Assembly: GCA_003550325.1 (NCBI GenBank)
Contig: QKWP01000141.1
Span: 71,572 to 135,571, forward strand
Direction: 5' to 3'
Length of the DNA stretch: 64,000 nucleotides
Source of the DNA: Gigaspora rosea
Taxonomy: Eukaryota; Glomeromycota; Glomeromycetes; Diversisporales; Gigasporaceae
Shown piece after piece: positions 22,546 to 33,779 of the stretch. The position numbers were made by a program, and so were the translations under genes. The first letter of the stretch is position 1. Each line of letters begins with the position of its first letter. The notes beneath the pieces were generated by a model, which ran no database searches, had not been told where the DNA came from, and saw only the letters and a list, made by a program, of their open reading frames with translations.

Positions 22546-24103
22546 AGAATAAAAATGCTTCAAATTAGTAGACTTTTGAGCTAACAAAGATGATATGGCT
22601 TGTTGAATATAAGATTGACTAGATGAAGGTGAGATATTGAATCTTTTAGTTACTAATAATGAGTCTAAATGGTCAGAACTAATAGCTTTTGGGTTATACT
22701 GCCAAATACCCGTCGCTTTATAGGCATTACAAATGGCTTGTAGGTGTAAGTTTCAAGAAAAGTAAAACTAATGACTCTTGCAAAAGTTCATTTGTTTACT
22801 ATTATGCCATTATTTTCATTACTATATTTTTCATATGCCTTATTATATTCTTTTTTTATTTTTGCAAAAGGAATTTCTGACAGTTGCAAAACATGTGTTG
22901 TATACAGCGGAAGTGCATAAAGAAGTATCCCATTGTTACAACAAAAGTCAACAATTGTATAACTAATATAACTACTATGATCATCTAACATTAGTAATAC
23001 TGGTCGGATAGGAGGAATTAATCAAATAAAATAATTAAGGTACAATTGAAATAGGTCTTCATGCATGTACTCTGTGCTTGTAAAGCCCATTACGTTCCTG
23101 GTAGTGCTCTGTTAAGTAAACCAGAAATCATACGAACGCTTTTATAAATTATTAAAGGTTATAAATTATTAAAGATAGAATATAAGATCCATCCACTAAA
23201 ATTGTGGGCACAACTAAAATATGTCATAAGAATTTCCACGTGCAATTTTTTAGACTTGATGTGCACCTTTTTTCGCTATAACCTTTTTTAATTTAGGCAC
23301 AATGACGAACCCAGTTTCATCTATATTCTATATTTGCACTGTAGCAAGCGAATTTTTATCAATAATTTGTTTAAGTTTTTTGAAAAGATTATCAACAATA
23401 GTTTTATTTGCTTTTTTGCCCTTGCTTCTGATAAATTTTGAGGAATACAAAAGGACAACTCGGGGTGGTCCCTTATAAAACATTCCCACTAGTCTTGACC
23501 TGGCCTATCTTCTCCAAATGGGTGTAATCATTTATTTAACTTTATTATTTCTATTATGCAATGATTAACTCTCCATTTTGTTAAACCAAACCCAAGCTTT
23601 TGCATGTTAATATAGTAAATAACAAGCTGATTTTTTTCATGACTAGTGAAAACATTGAGTGCACTCGGATGTTTAGGAGGTCCACCATTACTAACTGCAT
23701 ACTGAAGTGTAGTTTCTGAAAGAACAAAGTCTTTCGCTAAGCTATTAATACTTGAAGATTTGGACCTGAAAGAGCAATCATTTAACTTTTAAAGTGCAGC
23801 ACTAATTGCATTACCTCTTTTAGTAAAAGAAATGTTCATGTTTGAATAAATTTTTATTAAATATTAGCGAAATAAAAAAGTTACAAAATTAAGGATAAAA
23901 GATCAAGATAACATGACTTGAAAATTTGCTAGTAACTATTGTTCTGTTTAGATATTGTAGCAATATTAGTTATACAAAATCATTTGCATACTGTTCGCAT
24001 ACTAAATTAAATGTCTATACTTGCCACGTTATGTTTAAATTAGAATTCATATGTGTGTTATAAGTAAGGGTTATATGGCAAATTAGAAAAAATTAAAAAT
24101 ATT

Positions 24104-24210
24104 TCGTGACTCCATAATTGTATCTAAACAATTTTTTTACCATTTGAATCCTCTTAATGAGAGGATTTAAATGGTATAGAAATTGTTTGGATCTGATCAT
24201 AGGATCACGA
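24104..24210. promoter_or_regulatory. subterminal hairpin of pogo copy 2
   Basis: About 52-bp arms with roughly ten mismatches meet at TAATGA: for example ACCATTTGAATCCTCT pairs with AGAGGATTTAAATGGT. It lies 48 bp from the 5' end of the element, ahead of the transposase. The other pogo copy has a hairpin of unrelated sequence at the same relative place. Possible roles are transposase binding, transcription control or folding of the mRNA leader; none is shown by the sequence. Confidence 0.6.
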
Positions 24211-24279
24211 TATATTTGCATTTTTTTATAATTCGCCAAATTACTCCTTTTTACCTTATATATTATATTTCAATTATTA

Positions 24280-24600
24280 TAAAATGCTCTTATAGTGTTT
24301 TACCACTATAGGTAAATTAGATTTGCAAATCTGTATAACAAAACAAAAAATAAATTTTAATTATTTAGGGTTAGAGTAAGGCCTGAGATTTTATTGGGCA
24401 TTAGTATATACAAAATTTAGCAAAGAATTTTTTTTATTAGAGCCCAAAGGTGGTTTTATAAGCAAAATTTAGAGATATGGATATTTTTTTAAAAAAATAA
24501 ACAAAAAATGTAATTTTTTGTTATACCTGATCTTAAATTTTGATTGGCTATTCTAATTGTTTTGTGTAATATGGTATAAAACACCATAGGTGTGTTTAGT
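24280..24600. mobile_element. ~320-bp repeat family N, copy 2
   Basis: It is collinear with 18105-18450. The left end TAGTGTTTTACCACTATAGG and the right end GGTATAAAACACCATAGGTG are inverted to each other over about 17 bp. No coding frame. It lies 21 bp outside the pogo copy 2 end. Confidence 0.55.
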
Positions 24601-24841
24601 AAAATTTTATATTTAATTTTTATTTATTTTTATTTAATTAATTTATGTTTCTTTACTATAATTTTAATATATTGTTTCATCTTGCTTGCTTTTTAGTTTA
24701 ATGATCATTTTATTGCATTATTCACTATCATATTCACTATAAGTTGAAAAATGTTACTTGTTATATGCACCCTTATCCCTTTTTTTACTATTAATAGTAG
24801 ATAAATAAATAAATTTGTCGCTATTTTAAAAAAAAAGAAGT

Positions 24842-25350
24842 TTGGACTTCTATTCTTGTGCTAAAGTAACTATTGAAGCTATTTCAACTATCAGAGATAC
24901 AGTTTCTTTTGTTGCTCAAAAGAAACTCTATGATAATGCAAAAAAAGAAGGTTTTAAAAATCTTTTATACTGGTTAGAATTTGGAATAATGTTCTTTGGT
25001 ATCTATATAATTGATGCTTTGGCCTTTTGGTTTGGCATTACACTGATTTTTAATAAAGAATTATCCACTAGAAAAGTCATAGTTCCTTTTCTTGTGATAA
25101 TAATTTATTTAAAGTTTCTAATCAATATTTTTTTGGTTAAAAATGCTTTTCAATCTTTTAATTATTTTTGTCTATATTCAAACATTTAATTTTTTAGTGC
25201 CATTGTTTCAAAAATATTTGAAACTATTAATTGCTTCATTCAATTAATATTTCTTCTGATACTGGTAATAAGCCTGAAGAACAAATTCAACTTATGTCAT
25301 TAGATAATAAGATGGGTTCTATATTGCCCTTCAGATTTGATAACTGTAAG
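24842..25350 (+). pseudogene. ABCB-type ABC transporter fragment
   Basis: An open frame of 115 codons reads AKVTIEAISTIRDTVSFVAQ followed by KKLYDNAKKEGFKN, then two hydrophobic segments with ALAFWFGITLIF. This is the end of an ABC type-1 membrane domain of the P-glycoprotein/MDR kind, where E-A-I-x-T-I-R-T-V-x-S-F and LAFWYG are the usual words. After the stop, SAIVSKIFETIN and, in another frame, SDTGNKPEEQIQLMSLDNK continue the same family up to the start of the first nucleotide-binding domain. Walker A is not found. The full family is over 1200 residues, so only a small part remains. It is a dead host-gene copy or a captured piece. Confidence 0.65.
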
Positions 25351-25399
25351 ATTATATCTTTCATTCTTTGCTTATATTTTACAATAAGATAATTTATTC

Positions 25400-26440
25400 T
25401 TTGATGAAAAAAAATATAATATAGGGTTTTTAACTAGTCATTTATCATTAAATATAACAAGTTATGTGCTTGCCCATGTGCTGGAAGCTTTTATTTATGT
25501 TGAATTCAAAAGATAAGGTAAAAACAATAATATATAGCAATAAATAAATTCTTAAATAATTATAGAATTAGATCAAATATACATTATATTACTAAAAAAT
25601 TACTAATGCTAACATTTGTCCTATTTATTGTTACATAATTTATAAGCTACTATTCTTTATAATGCATTATAATATGGCTAAGTTGGTTTGTATTGAGAAT
25701 TATAATGTTTTTATAATGATTTGCTGCTGAAATTTTTCTATAACACTTAACAATTATTTGATAATATATAGTTTATGGTAGGATTGGGCTGGTTTGTATT
25801 AGGTTATCAGATTTCCAATGTGATTTACTACAGTATAAAAAATTCATATATGATTAAAGTTAAGTTATTTATATTGTGAATATTATAATTTTTATCTATT
25901 ATGGAACTTATTAGCTATTGTTGTGAATAGTAATATAGTGGTAAATTATTTACTGTAATAAACCCAACTTACTGAATATTGTGGTAATACACAGTTATAT
26001 TTGAATTATCAGATTTATATTGTAATTTGCTACATAAAATTTAAAATAGAACATTTAATGATTGTAATAACATATAATTTGTGGTCAAATTTGAGTTTGT
26101 TTATATTGGAATTATCATAATTTCTATTATTGTTTACTATAAAAAATTTTTGTTAAAGAAATTTTTAGTTACAAAGGTGCTGCAGCTATTTGGTATAATT
26201 CCTGGTTTTTGTATTTGGCAACTACATGAGCAAAGTACACATGTCAGTTTTCACACCTTGCAATTTCTGTTTTTGTTTGCTTATTCCCTTTTTTGCTAAC
26301 CAATATACTCAATCCAGTTTGCACCTTATATTCTGGTTTTTGCACTATAATATATCCAATTTTTACAAAGTCTACTTTCAATTTTTGAATCTAGAATAAT
26401 AAAGACTAATAATTCAATAGCATTAGTTTAAATTGAATAT
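25400..26440. other. A/T-rich stretch without a gene
   Basis: Stops in all frames. Several words recur (TTTGTATTRGGTTATCAGAT, TTTATATTGTGAATATTATA), suggesting decayed tandem repetition with a period of roughly 100-200 bp, but I cannot set unit borders. Confidence 0.4.
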
Positions 26441-27506
26441 ATTAAAAAAGAAAAAGTATATAAGACTCACCTTTTTGTTTCCAACTTACAGGAGTTGTCA
26501 ATAGGAGTAACTCAAATAAAGTTCAATTTCATTGAGTATAACCTTGAAATTAGAGTAGAAGTGTTGGTCTAATTCTTTTAATATTGACTTTGAGTTAACA
26601 TTATAAATTAATAATCTACTAATAAGTCAAATTTGTTCAGCTTAATCTGTAATCATATAATATCATTAGAGATGTTGATCGGTGAAGGTTTTCTTAATCG
26701 ATTATATAATCGATTATCTATAAAATGTTCGAATGTTTGATTGATCAAATTATGATCGATTAAAATTAGTAATCTATCCAAATCCATACCAATCATTTGA
26801 TCGATTTTATGATCAATCATATAATCAATCCTTTAGTTACTTCACTTTGCTTAATTTTTTTTATAGAGTTTCTAATATAACATTATGTAGAAGAATTAAG
26901 TCTTAAACATATTTTATGGCCACATTGTAATTTAAATTAGAAATGTGTTAGCTACATTTTGAGAGAAAAAATATGTATCCTACAACTACTGTTACTAACT
27001 AAAATTAACTCTACCACTTTATCTAAACTCTAATAATAGTGGTCACGAGGTTCTAGGATGAGTATAGGTTTTATCACTGAGTTGTGGTGTTCTTTGGTTT
27101 GCTGTTTGAATAATACTAATCCACTTATTTTTATTGGGCTCGATCATTAATTTTCTTAATAATGGTCACGTGATATCACAAGGATTGATAACAAATTAAT
27201 TCAACAATGCAAGATCACGATTGTTTGATAAATGTGGTAATCAGTATTTTAATGTCTTATAAATACGAGAAATTGATTAATTACTAATTTCTTTTCTATT
27301 TAACATATCAATTATCTCAAAGTCAAGAATTATGGCAACTTATTAAAAGTATGATTTTATTACTGATTTTTAAGAGCACTGGAACAAGCGATTTATGAGA
27401 AATGAATTTTAGGTTTCAGATAACTGTCTGAAGCTTAACACTTCTACTCTGATTTCGAGGCTTTGGGGCTCTGCATCAAAAGTTTTTTTTTGATTTTATT
27501 CAGGCT

Positions 27507-27909
27507 TTTTAGTAGCTACTTACCATGGATCAAGACAAGTTACCATGGTAAGTTACCAATAAGCTATTATTAATTTTGATAGTGTTGCCATTATTAGAAA
27601 ATTTTACACTAAGGCTTTGGAAGTAAAATTACTTTAGGCCAGACCAAGTTGATTATGTATTTTATATTATCCTTCTCTCTCTTTTAGGGGAGGGGGAAGA
27701 GGGTGGTTCACTTAGTAAAATTTTAAAAAAAAAATTTTTTCAAATTTTTCTGTAACTATATAAAAATTTCTGAAATATCCCGTAGTCCTATGTATATTTA
27801 TCAAAATTTTTTTTACTATGGGAGCTCTGAGAAGGGGGGTAATGTAAAACACATAATCAACTTGGTCTGGCCTTCTAGTAACTTACTATTTTGGTAACTG
27901 CTACTAAAA
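27507..27909. mobile_element. 403-bp MITE with long inverted ends
   Basis: The left TTTTAGTAGCTACTTACC and right GGTAACTGCTACTAAAA are inverted; deeper inside, AGGCCAGACCAAGTTGATTA pairs with TAATCAACTTGGTCTGGCCT. The flank GCT is present on both sides (27504-27506, 27910-27912), a 3-bp duplication. The centre holds a G-rich patch (27686-27705). Non-coding. Confidence 0.7.
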
Positions 27910-28090
27910 GCTTAACATTATACGCATTTATACAGCCACCCTGAAGTATCTGAAATAGAATTAAATACAAAAATAATAGTATTATAAATTACAGAATAAA
28001 TTGATATAATGTTGTTGGCCGCATTGCATTATCATATTCTTAATACTATAGGTTAGAATGCTGTATAAACAAAATAGTGTCTTATTAACG

Positions 28091-28131
<41 letters not shown>
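28091..28131. repeat. (AAT)n microsatellite
   Basis: About 13 repeats of ATA/AAT. Confidence 0.95.
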
Positions 28132-28132
<1 letters not shown>

Positions 28133-28153
28133 GGAATTTAAAAAATATATATT

Positions 28154-28653
28154 CATATCAGCGGATCGGCGTAATTGGGTCTTTTTTCGATAAACTATTA
28201 CATAAAAATTTGCTCCTAAGTAAATGTTGAAAAACTAACAAACGAAGTGCTTGTTACAACTAACAAAAGAGCCTTTTGGACGCCTAGACAAGTTAAAAAA
28301 CCAATAAAACTTAATAAAAGAGCTACGCTAAGCTATAGAAAGAAGTACTTTTATCGTTTGTTGAAATATTCGGGTGTTTTAGGATGGGTTGGGCATTGAG
28401 AAATGGGTTGGTAACTATCAAGAGTAAATTTGGAAGCTAATTTTCAAAAAAATGGCCTTTTTAATATACTTTTGGCTTATAATTAAATACATGAATTTCG
28501 TAATTTTCTACGTACTTAATTATAAATACAAAGCTGGTTAAAAAGGCCGTTTTTGTGAAAATTCGCTTTGTAATAAATTTTCGCGTAAAATTTTTTTGAT
28601 AATCCTCGATCATGATTGGTCAAGCCGACATGTTACGTCGATCCGCCGATATG
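28154..28653. mobile_element. 500-bp MITE family M, copy 1
   Basis: The ends CATATCAGCGGATCGGCGTA and its near reverse complement (…GATCCGCCGATATG) are inverted. Copy 2 at 34936-35434 has the same borders and is 499 bp, which fixes the ends. A piece read as EKLTNEALVTTNK in copy 2 is broken here. An internal inverted pair surrounds AAATGGCCTTTTT. The right end abuts the LTR of the next element exactly. Confidence 0.8.
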
Positions 28654-30988
28654 TGTTGTAGCCGTAACTGACAATGAATGCATTTTTTGTTCCTCATGTG
28701 CTCCTTCCTCGCACATAAGAGTCATAACCAACCCACTATGTACATACGGTCATGTCCTTCCCAAATTCGCAGGTATGTGCATATCTTTTGTTTCTCCTGA
28801 TTCGCATGGTCAAAGTCTCTCTTTTCTTCTTTTATATACGTTTCTTATATAGGTGATAATGGACCTTTAAATTAAATCATAATCAGTAAATTATATCATT
28901 ATTACATAATTAATCAATTAACAATGAAATACTTAATTTTTCTGATCCCATATTTCATGAGTACATGATCGATTTTTTCCATATCCCGACCAAACCCATG
29001 TAAGTAATGATCCACGACTTGATTCCGGTTGATTTATAAACCGTGATCCGATCTACAGTACATGTAATCAGGCCCCGACTTTTTATCGTACTGCACATTT
29101 CACAGCCAAATTTTTGCCGTAGAACTGATTTGACCATGACAGGAGCTAGATCCCCCTTGACTACATTCTCGTAGTCAACACTTCTCCAATCAGTTCTACA
29201 CTCAATAGTCTACAACACTCTTATAGGCGTCCTTCCATTATCAATATCTCAATCATCTTTTTGTCACTCATCTATCTCATCTGAGCTAGATCTCCAATTT
29301 TGTGAGTTGCGTAGAATTTTAAGCATCACTCATGTGCTGATGTATATGACCGTATATAGTTACATACGCGTTCTACATATCGTTCACCATTTAATCAGGT
29401 TGCTAAATTCAGCACCAATCTTTGAATATTCCTTAATATATTAAAGGAATCTACTCGATTACATCTACATGGTTCGTGGCTTCTAGTTGAAATTCTTTTA
29501 TGCAGTTATCGATATCATTATTTCCGCTTGTCCATTCTTATGTTGTTTTCTGAGGATCACATATTTTGATACCAGGCATAAGACATGCTATGTCAGTCGC
29601 GATCTGTATATCACTTTCATCAGAATCACTTAGGTCTTGCATCAACTTCTCATTCAATATTCCCAAATTCCACCTCTTATTAACATCAATTCCCATTTCA
29701 GTAGCCCATTTGGCTACTTCATTTCACTGACCGCATTATCCGTCTGAGTTTCTTTATCCTTTTTATCCAAATCCTTTGCTACCCTCTTCTGATAAAGAGT
29801 TAGATGATGCTGCACTTGTCTTTTAAATCTTGGATTAAAGAATCATAACTTCTTTTATCTATTGACTGATTACTTTGCTGATAATAGAGATATATTACTA
29901 AACGGTCGCCGATTTTGATAATATGCTAATGGCTTATTATTTGACCTTCACGATTCTTTGCCTTTCTTTACGTGGCACTCCATAATGAACTATCGATCTG
30001 GTTCCCTTTCTCATGTTATACAAGCAAAGACTATCACACCAAAAATCCTTTACCCACTTGGTGTGTTCAAAGAAAGGTGAATGGTATCTGTTACCTTCAC
30101 TCTCATCACAGAACCTCGCCATGGTATCGTTTCGGTTTCTAAGTCTTAAGACACAACTTTTAAGGCCTTATGGCTCATAATTCACCTAACCAATGTCTCA
30201 ATATGTAGGTTTGCCTTTCTTTGCAGCCCTCACTGACCACGAGAACAGAATACCAATATCTCAATATGAAGGTATGTTAATAATTAATGCATGGCTTTAA
30301 GTGCTATATCTTACTACTTATTAACTTAGCTTGATCCACAAGTTCTTCCACCGTCGTTGTCCAACACCGTGTATGAATTTCATCAAGGTAATTATTTAAT
30401 ATGCTTTGAAATTCTTTATATCTTTTGTGAGTCAGTACTAATATTTTCTACACTGCCTCTCTTTTGCTTTGTAAATAACTACGATCGTACCCAGGTTTTT
30501 CTGTCGTGGCCATAATTGACCACGAATGCATTTTTTGTTCCTCATGTGCCCTTCCTCGCACATAAGAGTTGTGACCAACCCACTATGTACTTACAGTCAC
30601 GTTCTTCCCGAATTCGCAGGTATGTGCATATCTTTTGTTTCTCCTGATTTGCATGGTCAAAGTTTTCCTCTTCTTCTTTTATATACGTTCCTTATATAGG
30701 TAATAACGGACCTCCAAATTAAATCATAATCAGTAAATTATATTATCGTTACATAATCAATCAATTAACAATTAAATACTAATTTTCCCGATCCTGTGTT
30801 TCATGAGTGACACGATTGATTTTTTCCATACCCCGACCGAACCCGTGTAAGTAATGATCCGCAACTTGATTCCGGTTGATTTATAAACTGTAATCTGATC
30901 CACGGCACATGTGATCAGGCCTCGACTTTTTATCATACTGCACATCTCACGACCAAATTTTTGCCATAGAACCGATTTGACCGTGACA
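28654..30988 (-). mobile_element. small LTR element with two LTRs, broken
   Basis: Direct repeats of ~488 bp (28654-29141 and 30502-30988) start with TG and end with CA. On the minus strand each holds a TATA-like TATATAAGAAACGTATATAA about two thirds in, consistent with minus-strand orientation. The internal part is only about 1.36 kb. It includes a minus-strand open frame of 61 codons (29937-30122, MARFCDESEGNRYHSPFFEH at its start) that resembles a piece of Gag; no polymerase region is recognised. The LTRs differ at roughly one base in ten or twelve, mostly transitions, so the insertion is fairly old. Family: LTR retrotransposon, TRIM/LARD-like or a deletion derivative. Coding content is broken in several places. 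Confidence 0.75.
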
Positions 30989-30993
30989 TATAT

Positions 30994-31785
30994 TTTTTTT
31001 TGAAAAAATTGGGTCAGCGGGTTATGCAAAACTAAAAATTAACTTTGTATATCCTAAAAATAAAATGACTAGGTTTTTTAAATTCGTAAAGAGTTTACAA
31101 CATAAGAAATTGGTGTAGTTATTATAGAAATAAATATTAATCATTGTGTGATCATAAGAAATGACAAATAATTTTTATCTTATGGAATTGCTATTTATTT
31201 ATAACCATGAATAATGTGTATAGTGCAAAAGTTAAAAATTCAATTTTCTCTATAATATATAAACTAAACTCAAAAATAAATTTCTTGAATTATCAATCTA
31301 AATAGTATAAGATCTAGAATTCTCAACCTCTTTAATACGTGAAGAATATATTCATAATAGCAACTATTCTACATATACTAAATAAGCTGCTACTGTGAAT
31401 AACTAATTTAGCTTATCTTCAATGACCTTTATTCTATTTTAGGTTTTAGATTTTCTATTTTTAAATCAAATATATCAAAGTGTTTTAAAATTTAATGATC
31501 AATCAGATTTTTTTAGATTTATTATTGGTTTTCACATATTATTTAAAACATATAATCAATAATGTTTGATATGTTCAATCCCTTATCGAACGATCGTACA
31601 CAAAAAAAAAATTTTATGATCGGCCACGATCAAACAAACCAAATGATCGATCACAGAATGATTTCAACTATCATCTCTAGATATTATTAAGAGCTTTAAT
31701 AATTGATTCAAATACTAATATACTAAAACTAAAAAACCAAGACATTAGTATTCAACTGAATACAAAAATAAAAATAAAAAAAAGA
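30994..31785. other. A/T-rich stretch without a gene
   Basis: Nothing is recognised up to the right end of the possible hAT shell at 31679, apart from ATCGATCAT-type words near 31560-31650. Confidence 0.4.
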
Positions 31786-31890
31786 TTAACTTATTTTAGT
31801 TTCCAATATAGCTATAGCAAAACCCTCAGGAACTTTGAGATCCAGGTTAAATCTTTCATGCTTCAGAAGTCTTGCATGATTAAAGGACAT
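31786..31890 (-). pseudogene. small exon-like open frame, unknown
   Basis: On the minus strand, 34 codons read MSFNHARLLKHERFNLDLKV followed by PEGFAIAILETKIS. Codon content and balance look protein-like against the A/T background. It sits just outside the right end of the possible hAT shell. On the other side of that shell (about 26480-26570, minus strand) another coding-like stretch ends with a splice-donor-like GGTGAGTC. The two may belong to one host gene split by the insertion; this is a guess. Confidence 0.25.
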
Positions 31891-32046
31891 TGGATTAGTT
31901 TAATAATAGTATTGTAGTAGTTTTTAGATATAGAACATATTGCCACTACTTTCACAATATATGTATATATGTACTTAGCTAGTATTTAAAAATTAGACTA
32001 TTATGAAGGTTAGCTAAAAATAGACATATTTATAGATAAGTAGATA

Positions 32047-32397
32047 ATTATATGAGGTGTTACATATTAAAACAGCCCATTTTTACTTTTATTTTATTTT
32101 GAGATAATTGAGTTTAATTATTTGTTTTGATTTTCGGACTGATCCGAGATTATCAAATTTCATGATTATGATTGGTTAAAGGCAACTGGTGACTATTGGG
32201 TAATCTCGTAATGTGTTGGCACTACGCATTCTCATGTAATTTTTCTTTTACATTTACTTGATTTTTTATTATGCAAATCGACTTTCATTTATAATTAAAA
32301 AATGTTAATTGTATTAAAATGTATATGAATTTGATAAAAACTCATTTTTCAAAAAATTGTAAAAATGTGCTTTTTTAATATGTAACACCCATATAAT
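32047..32397. mobile_element. ~350-bp MITE, long TIRs
   Basis: ATTATATGAGGTGTTACATA on the left pairs with TATGTAACACCCATATAAT on the right, and the similarity continues to about 38 bp with AAACAGCCCATTTTTAC against GTAAAAATGTGCTTTT. The flanks are A/T-only, so the target duplication is unclear (TA or TATA). Non-coding. Confidence 0.7.
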
Positions 32398-32669
32398 CTA
32401 AAATAATAAGAAACTGACTGGAAAAATAGACTTTGAAACTAATCCAATTAAACTACAAAATCTAACAAATATAGACAACCTATTGGAGGAAACATTTAAA
32501 TTTGACTAGTAATAGAGTAAAGGTTGATCATTTCTACAAGAGGACTATTTACACTTCGGGAACAAGTAATTAGTAAATTAAGCAATCAGCACTAAGGCTT
32601 GAGACTGGTTGTCTTTTGTTGAGGATTCCTTTTATTTATAAAAAGCCAAAAATAAAAAAAAAACAATAG

Positions 32670-32911
32670 ATGCATAAAAAAATAGATTTAACTAATTTAG
32701 CTGATGTATCTACCTATATGAACTATATTAATCATTTTCATTAAATAACCAATGAGACATATTCTGCTAAGAAATACCAAAAAGATAATGAATTTCTGAA
32801 ATTACAAGAAAGCTATCAATTTGCATATGAAATAAATTTTGAGACGGGTTTACTAATTTCTTCTCCAAGCTACTATTGGTCAAATACAAATATCACTTTT
32901 CATTGGTAAAT
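32670..32911 (+). pseudogene. exon-like fragment, unknown
   Basis: A single frame reads MHKKIDLTNLADVSTYMNYI, one stop, then KKYQKDNEFLKLQESYQFAY and EINFETGLLISSPSYYWSN to a stop. Apart from one TAA it is open for 80 codons, and it is clearly protein-like against its surroundings. I do not know the family. Confidence 0.35.
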
Positions 32912-33014
32912 TACTGTTAGGTGGCTAATAATGTAAGTTATTGAACAATTGAATTGTAATTATTACTTATTAATTTTCAATACAGTATTAACTTTTGGAA
33001 TTCTCTTGAATTTA

Positions 33015-33436
33015 GGGAAGTGCAGTAAATCATGAAATTTTCTAGAGAGGGGTCTGCCATCTATCACGTACTATATATATATATAGTCTAAATAGCCAAT
33101 GATATTGAAGTGTTCGTCAAATAAAAAATTTTATTTTTCCGTCGAACGTAAAAATCAAAAGTCAATTAATAAAAAGTTCTCTAATGCTTATCAAAATTTT
33201 GTAGTAAGTGTATTTTGATCTGCTGAATAAGGTTACTTAATCGATTTTTTTCGATTTGCTTAGTAAAATTTAGACTTTACTATGTAGTGACTTTTGTCGA
33301 TTATGGGATAACTTATTTTTAGGTCAATGTTTTTGAATTTTTTTTAAATATACTAAAATTTGATTGGTCAATAGTCCTATCACCAGGTGGGTCAGGACCT
33401 ATGTAAACCCTAATCATGTAATAAACTGCACTTCCC
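33015..33436. mobile_element. 422-bp PIF/Harbinger-type MITE
   Basis: The ends GGGAAGTGCAGTAAATCATG and its partner …CATGTAATAAACTGCACTTCCC are inverted. TTA is present on both sides (33012-33014 and 33437-33439), the 3-bp target duplication of PIF/Harbinger elements. No coding frame is seen. Confidence 0.8.
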
Positions 33437-33779
33437 TTAGCAGCTCTCTATGATAAACCATTTTGAGGGCACTCTTTTTAGCAACTCTTCAAATTCTTAA
33501 TAAATACAATAATATATATTGCATGTCAACAACATCAGCAAATTTATAATACCATAATCTTACATAAGGTCTTACAAACTGTAATATAAGCAAAATATTA
33601 TGTAATATATTTTGGAATATTTTGAAATGAAATATTTCGATCTACTTTCAAAATATTTTAAGACTAGGAAACCAAGCTGGATTAGTAGATCTGTAACCTG
33701 GATCACGCATTAGACTAATTTTTCAAAATAGTTCAAAATAGTTCAATAATGTTCAAATTCTGTACTACAAAATCAGATT

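Larger units (their letters stand above)
20450..23850 (-). pseudogene. pogo/CENP-B-like transposase, broken and split
   Basis: Read from 23850 down. A Psq/CENP-B-type helix-turn-helix region comes first: SLAKDFVLSETTLQYAVSNG followed by GPPKHP. Next is the second DNA-binding half (NMQKLGFGLTKW, then FGEDRPGQD, RDHPELSF). The DDE domain follows, with its first Asp in NIDETGFV (about 23300), its second in MLDDHSSYISY (22970) and the third acid in LQLSEIPFAKIKKEY. Beyond the inserted retroposon (20921-22545) the C-terminus carries a coiled coil (LIKENIKLKNEIALLKSQIL) and a Lys/Glu-rich tail. It has at least eight stops or frame changes plus the insertion. It matches the transposase at 54841-56700 piece by piece. 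Confidence 0.8.
20197..24258 (-). mobile_element. pogo-type transposon, copy 2 (contains nested elements)
   Basis: The left end CAAGGTAAATAGGAGTAATT (20197) matches the reverse complement of the right end, AAGGTAAAAAGGAGTAATTT (to 24258), with TA next to both. After removal of the 1625-bp retroposon and its target duplication the element is about 2.4 kb. The transposase is on the minus strand. Just inside the 5' end lies a 107-bp hairpin (24104-24210), as in the other pogo copy at 53647. The copy is older than that one: its transposase has more stops. Confidence 0.75.
26667..31679. mobile_element. possible old hAT shell around later insertions
   Basis: The left end TAGAGATGTTGATCGG (26667) and the right end ..ATCATCTCTA (to 31679) share only TAGAGATG as inverted repeat. 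The flanks AATATCAT and GATATTAT agree in 6 of 8 bases. Both subterminal zones are rich in GATCGAT/ATCGATT words, as in hAT elements. Inside lie the MITE at 27507, the MITE at 28154 and the LTR element at 28654. No hAT transposase was recognised. The pairing of the two ends is plausible but not proven. Confidence 0.4.

Noticed and set aside
28091-28131. (AAT)n run as Asn/Ile homopolymer coding sequence
   Set aside because: No flanking frame; it is a simple microsatellite next to a MITE.
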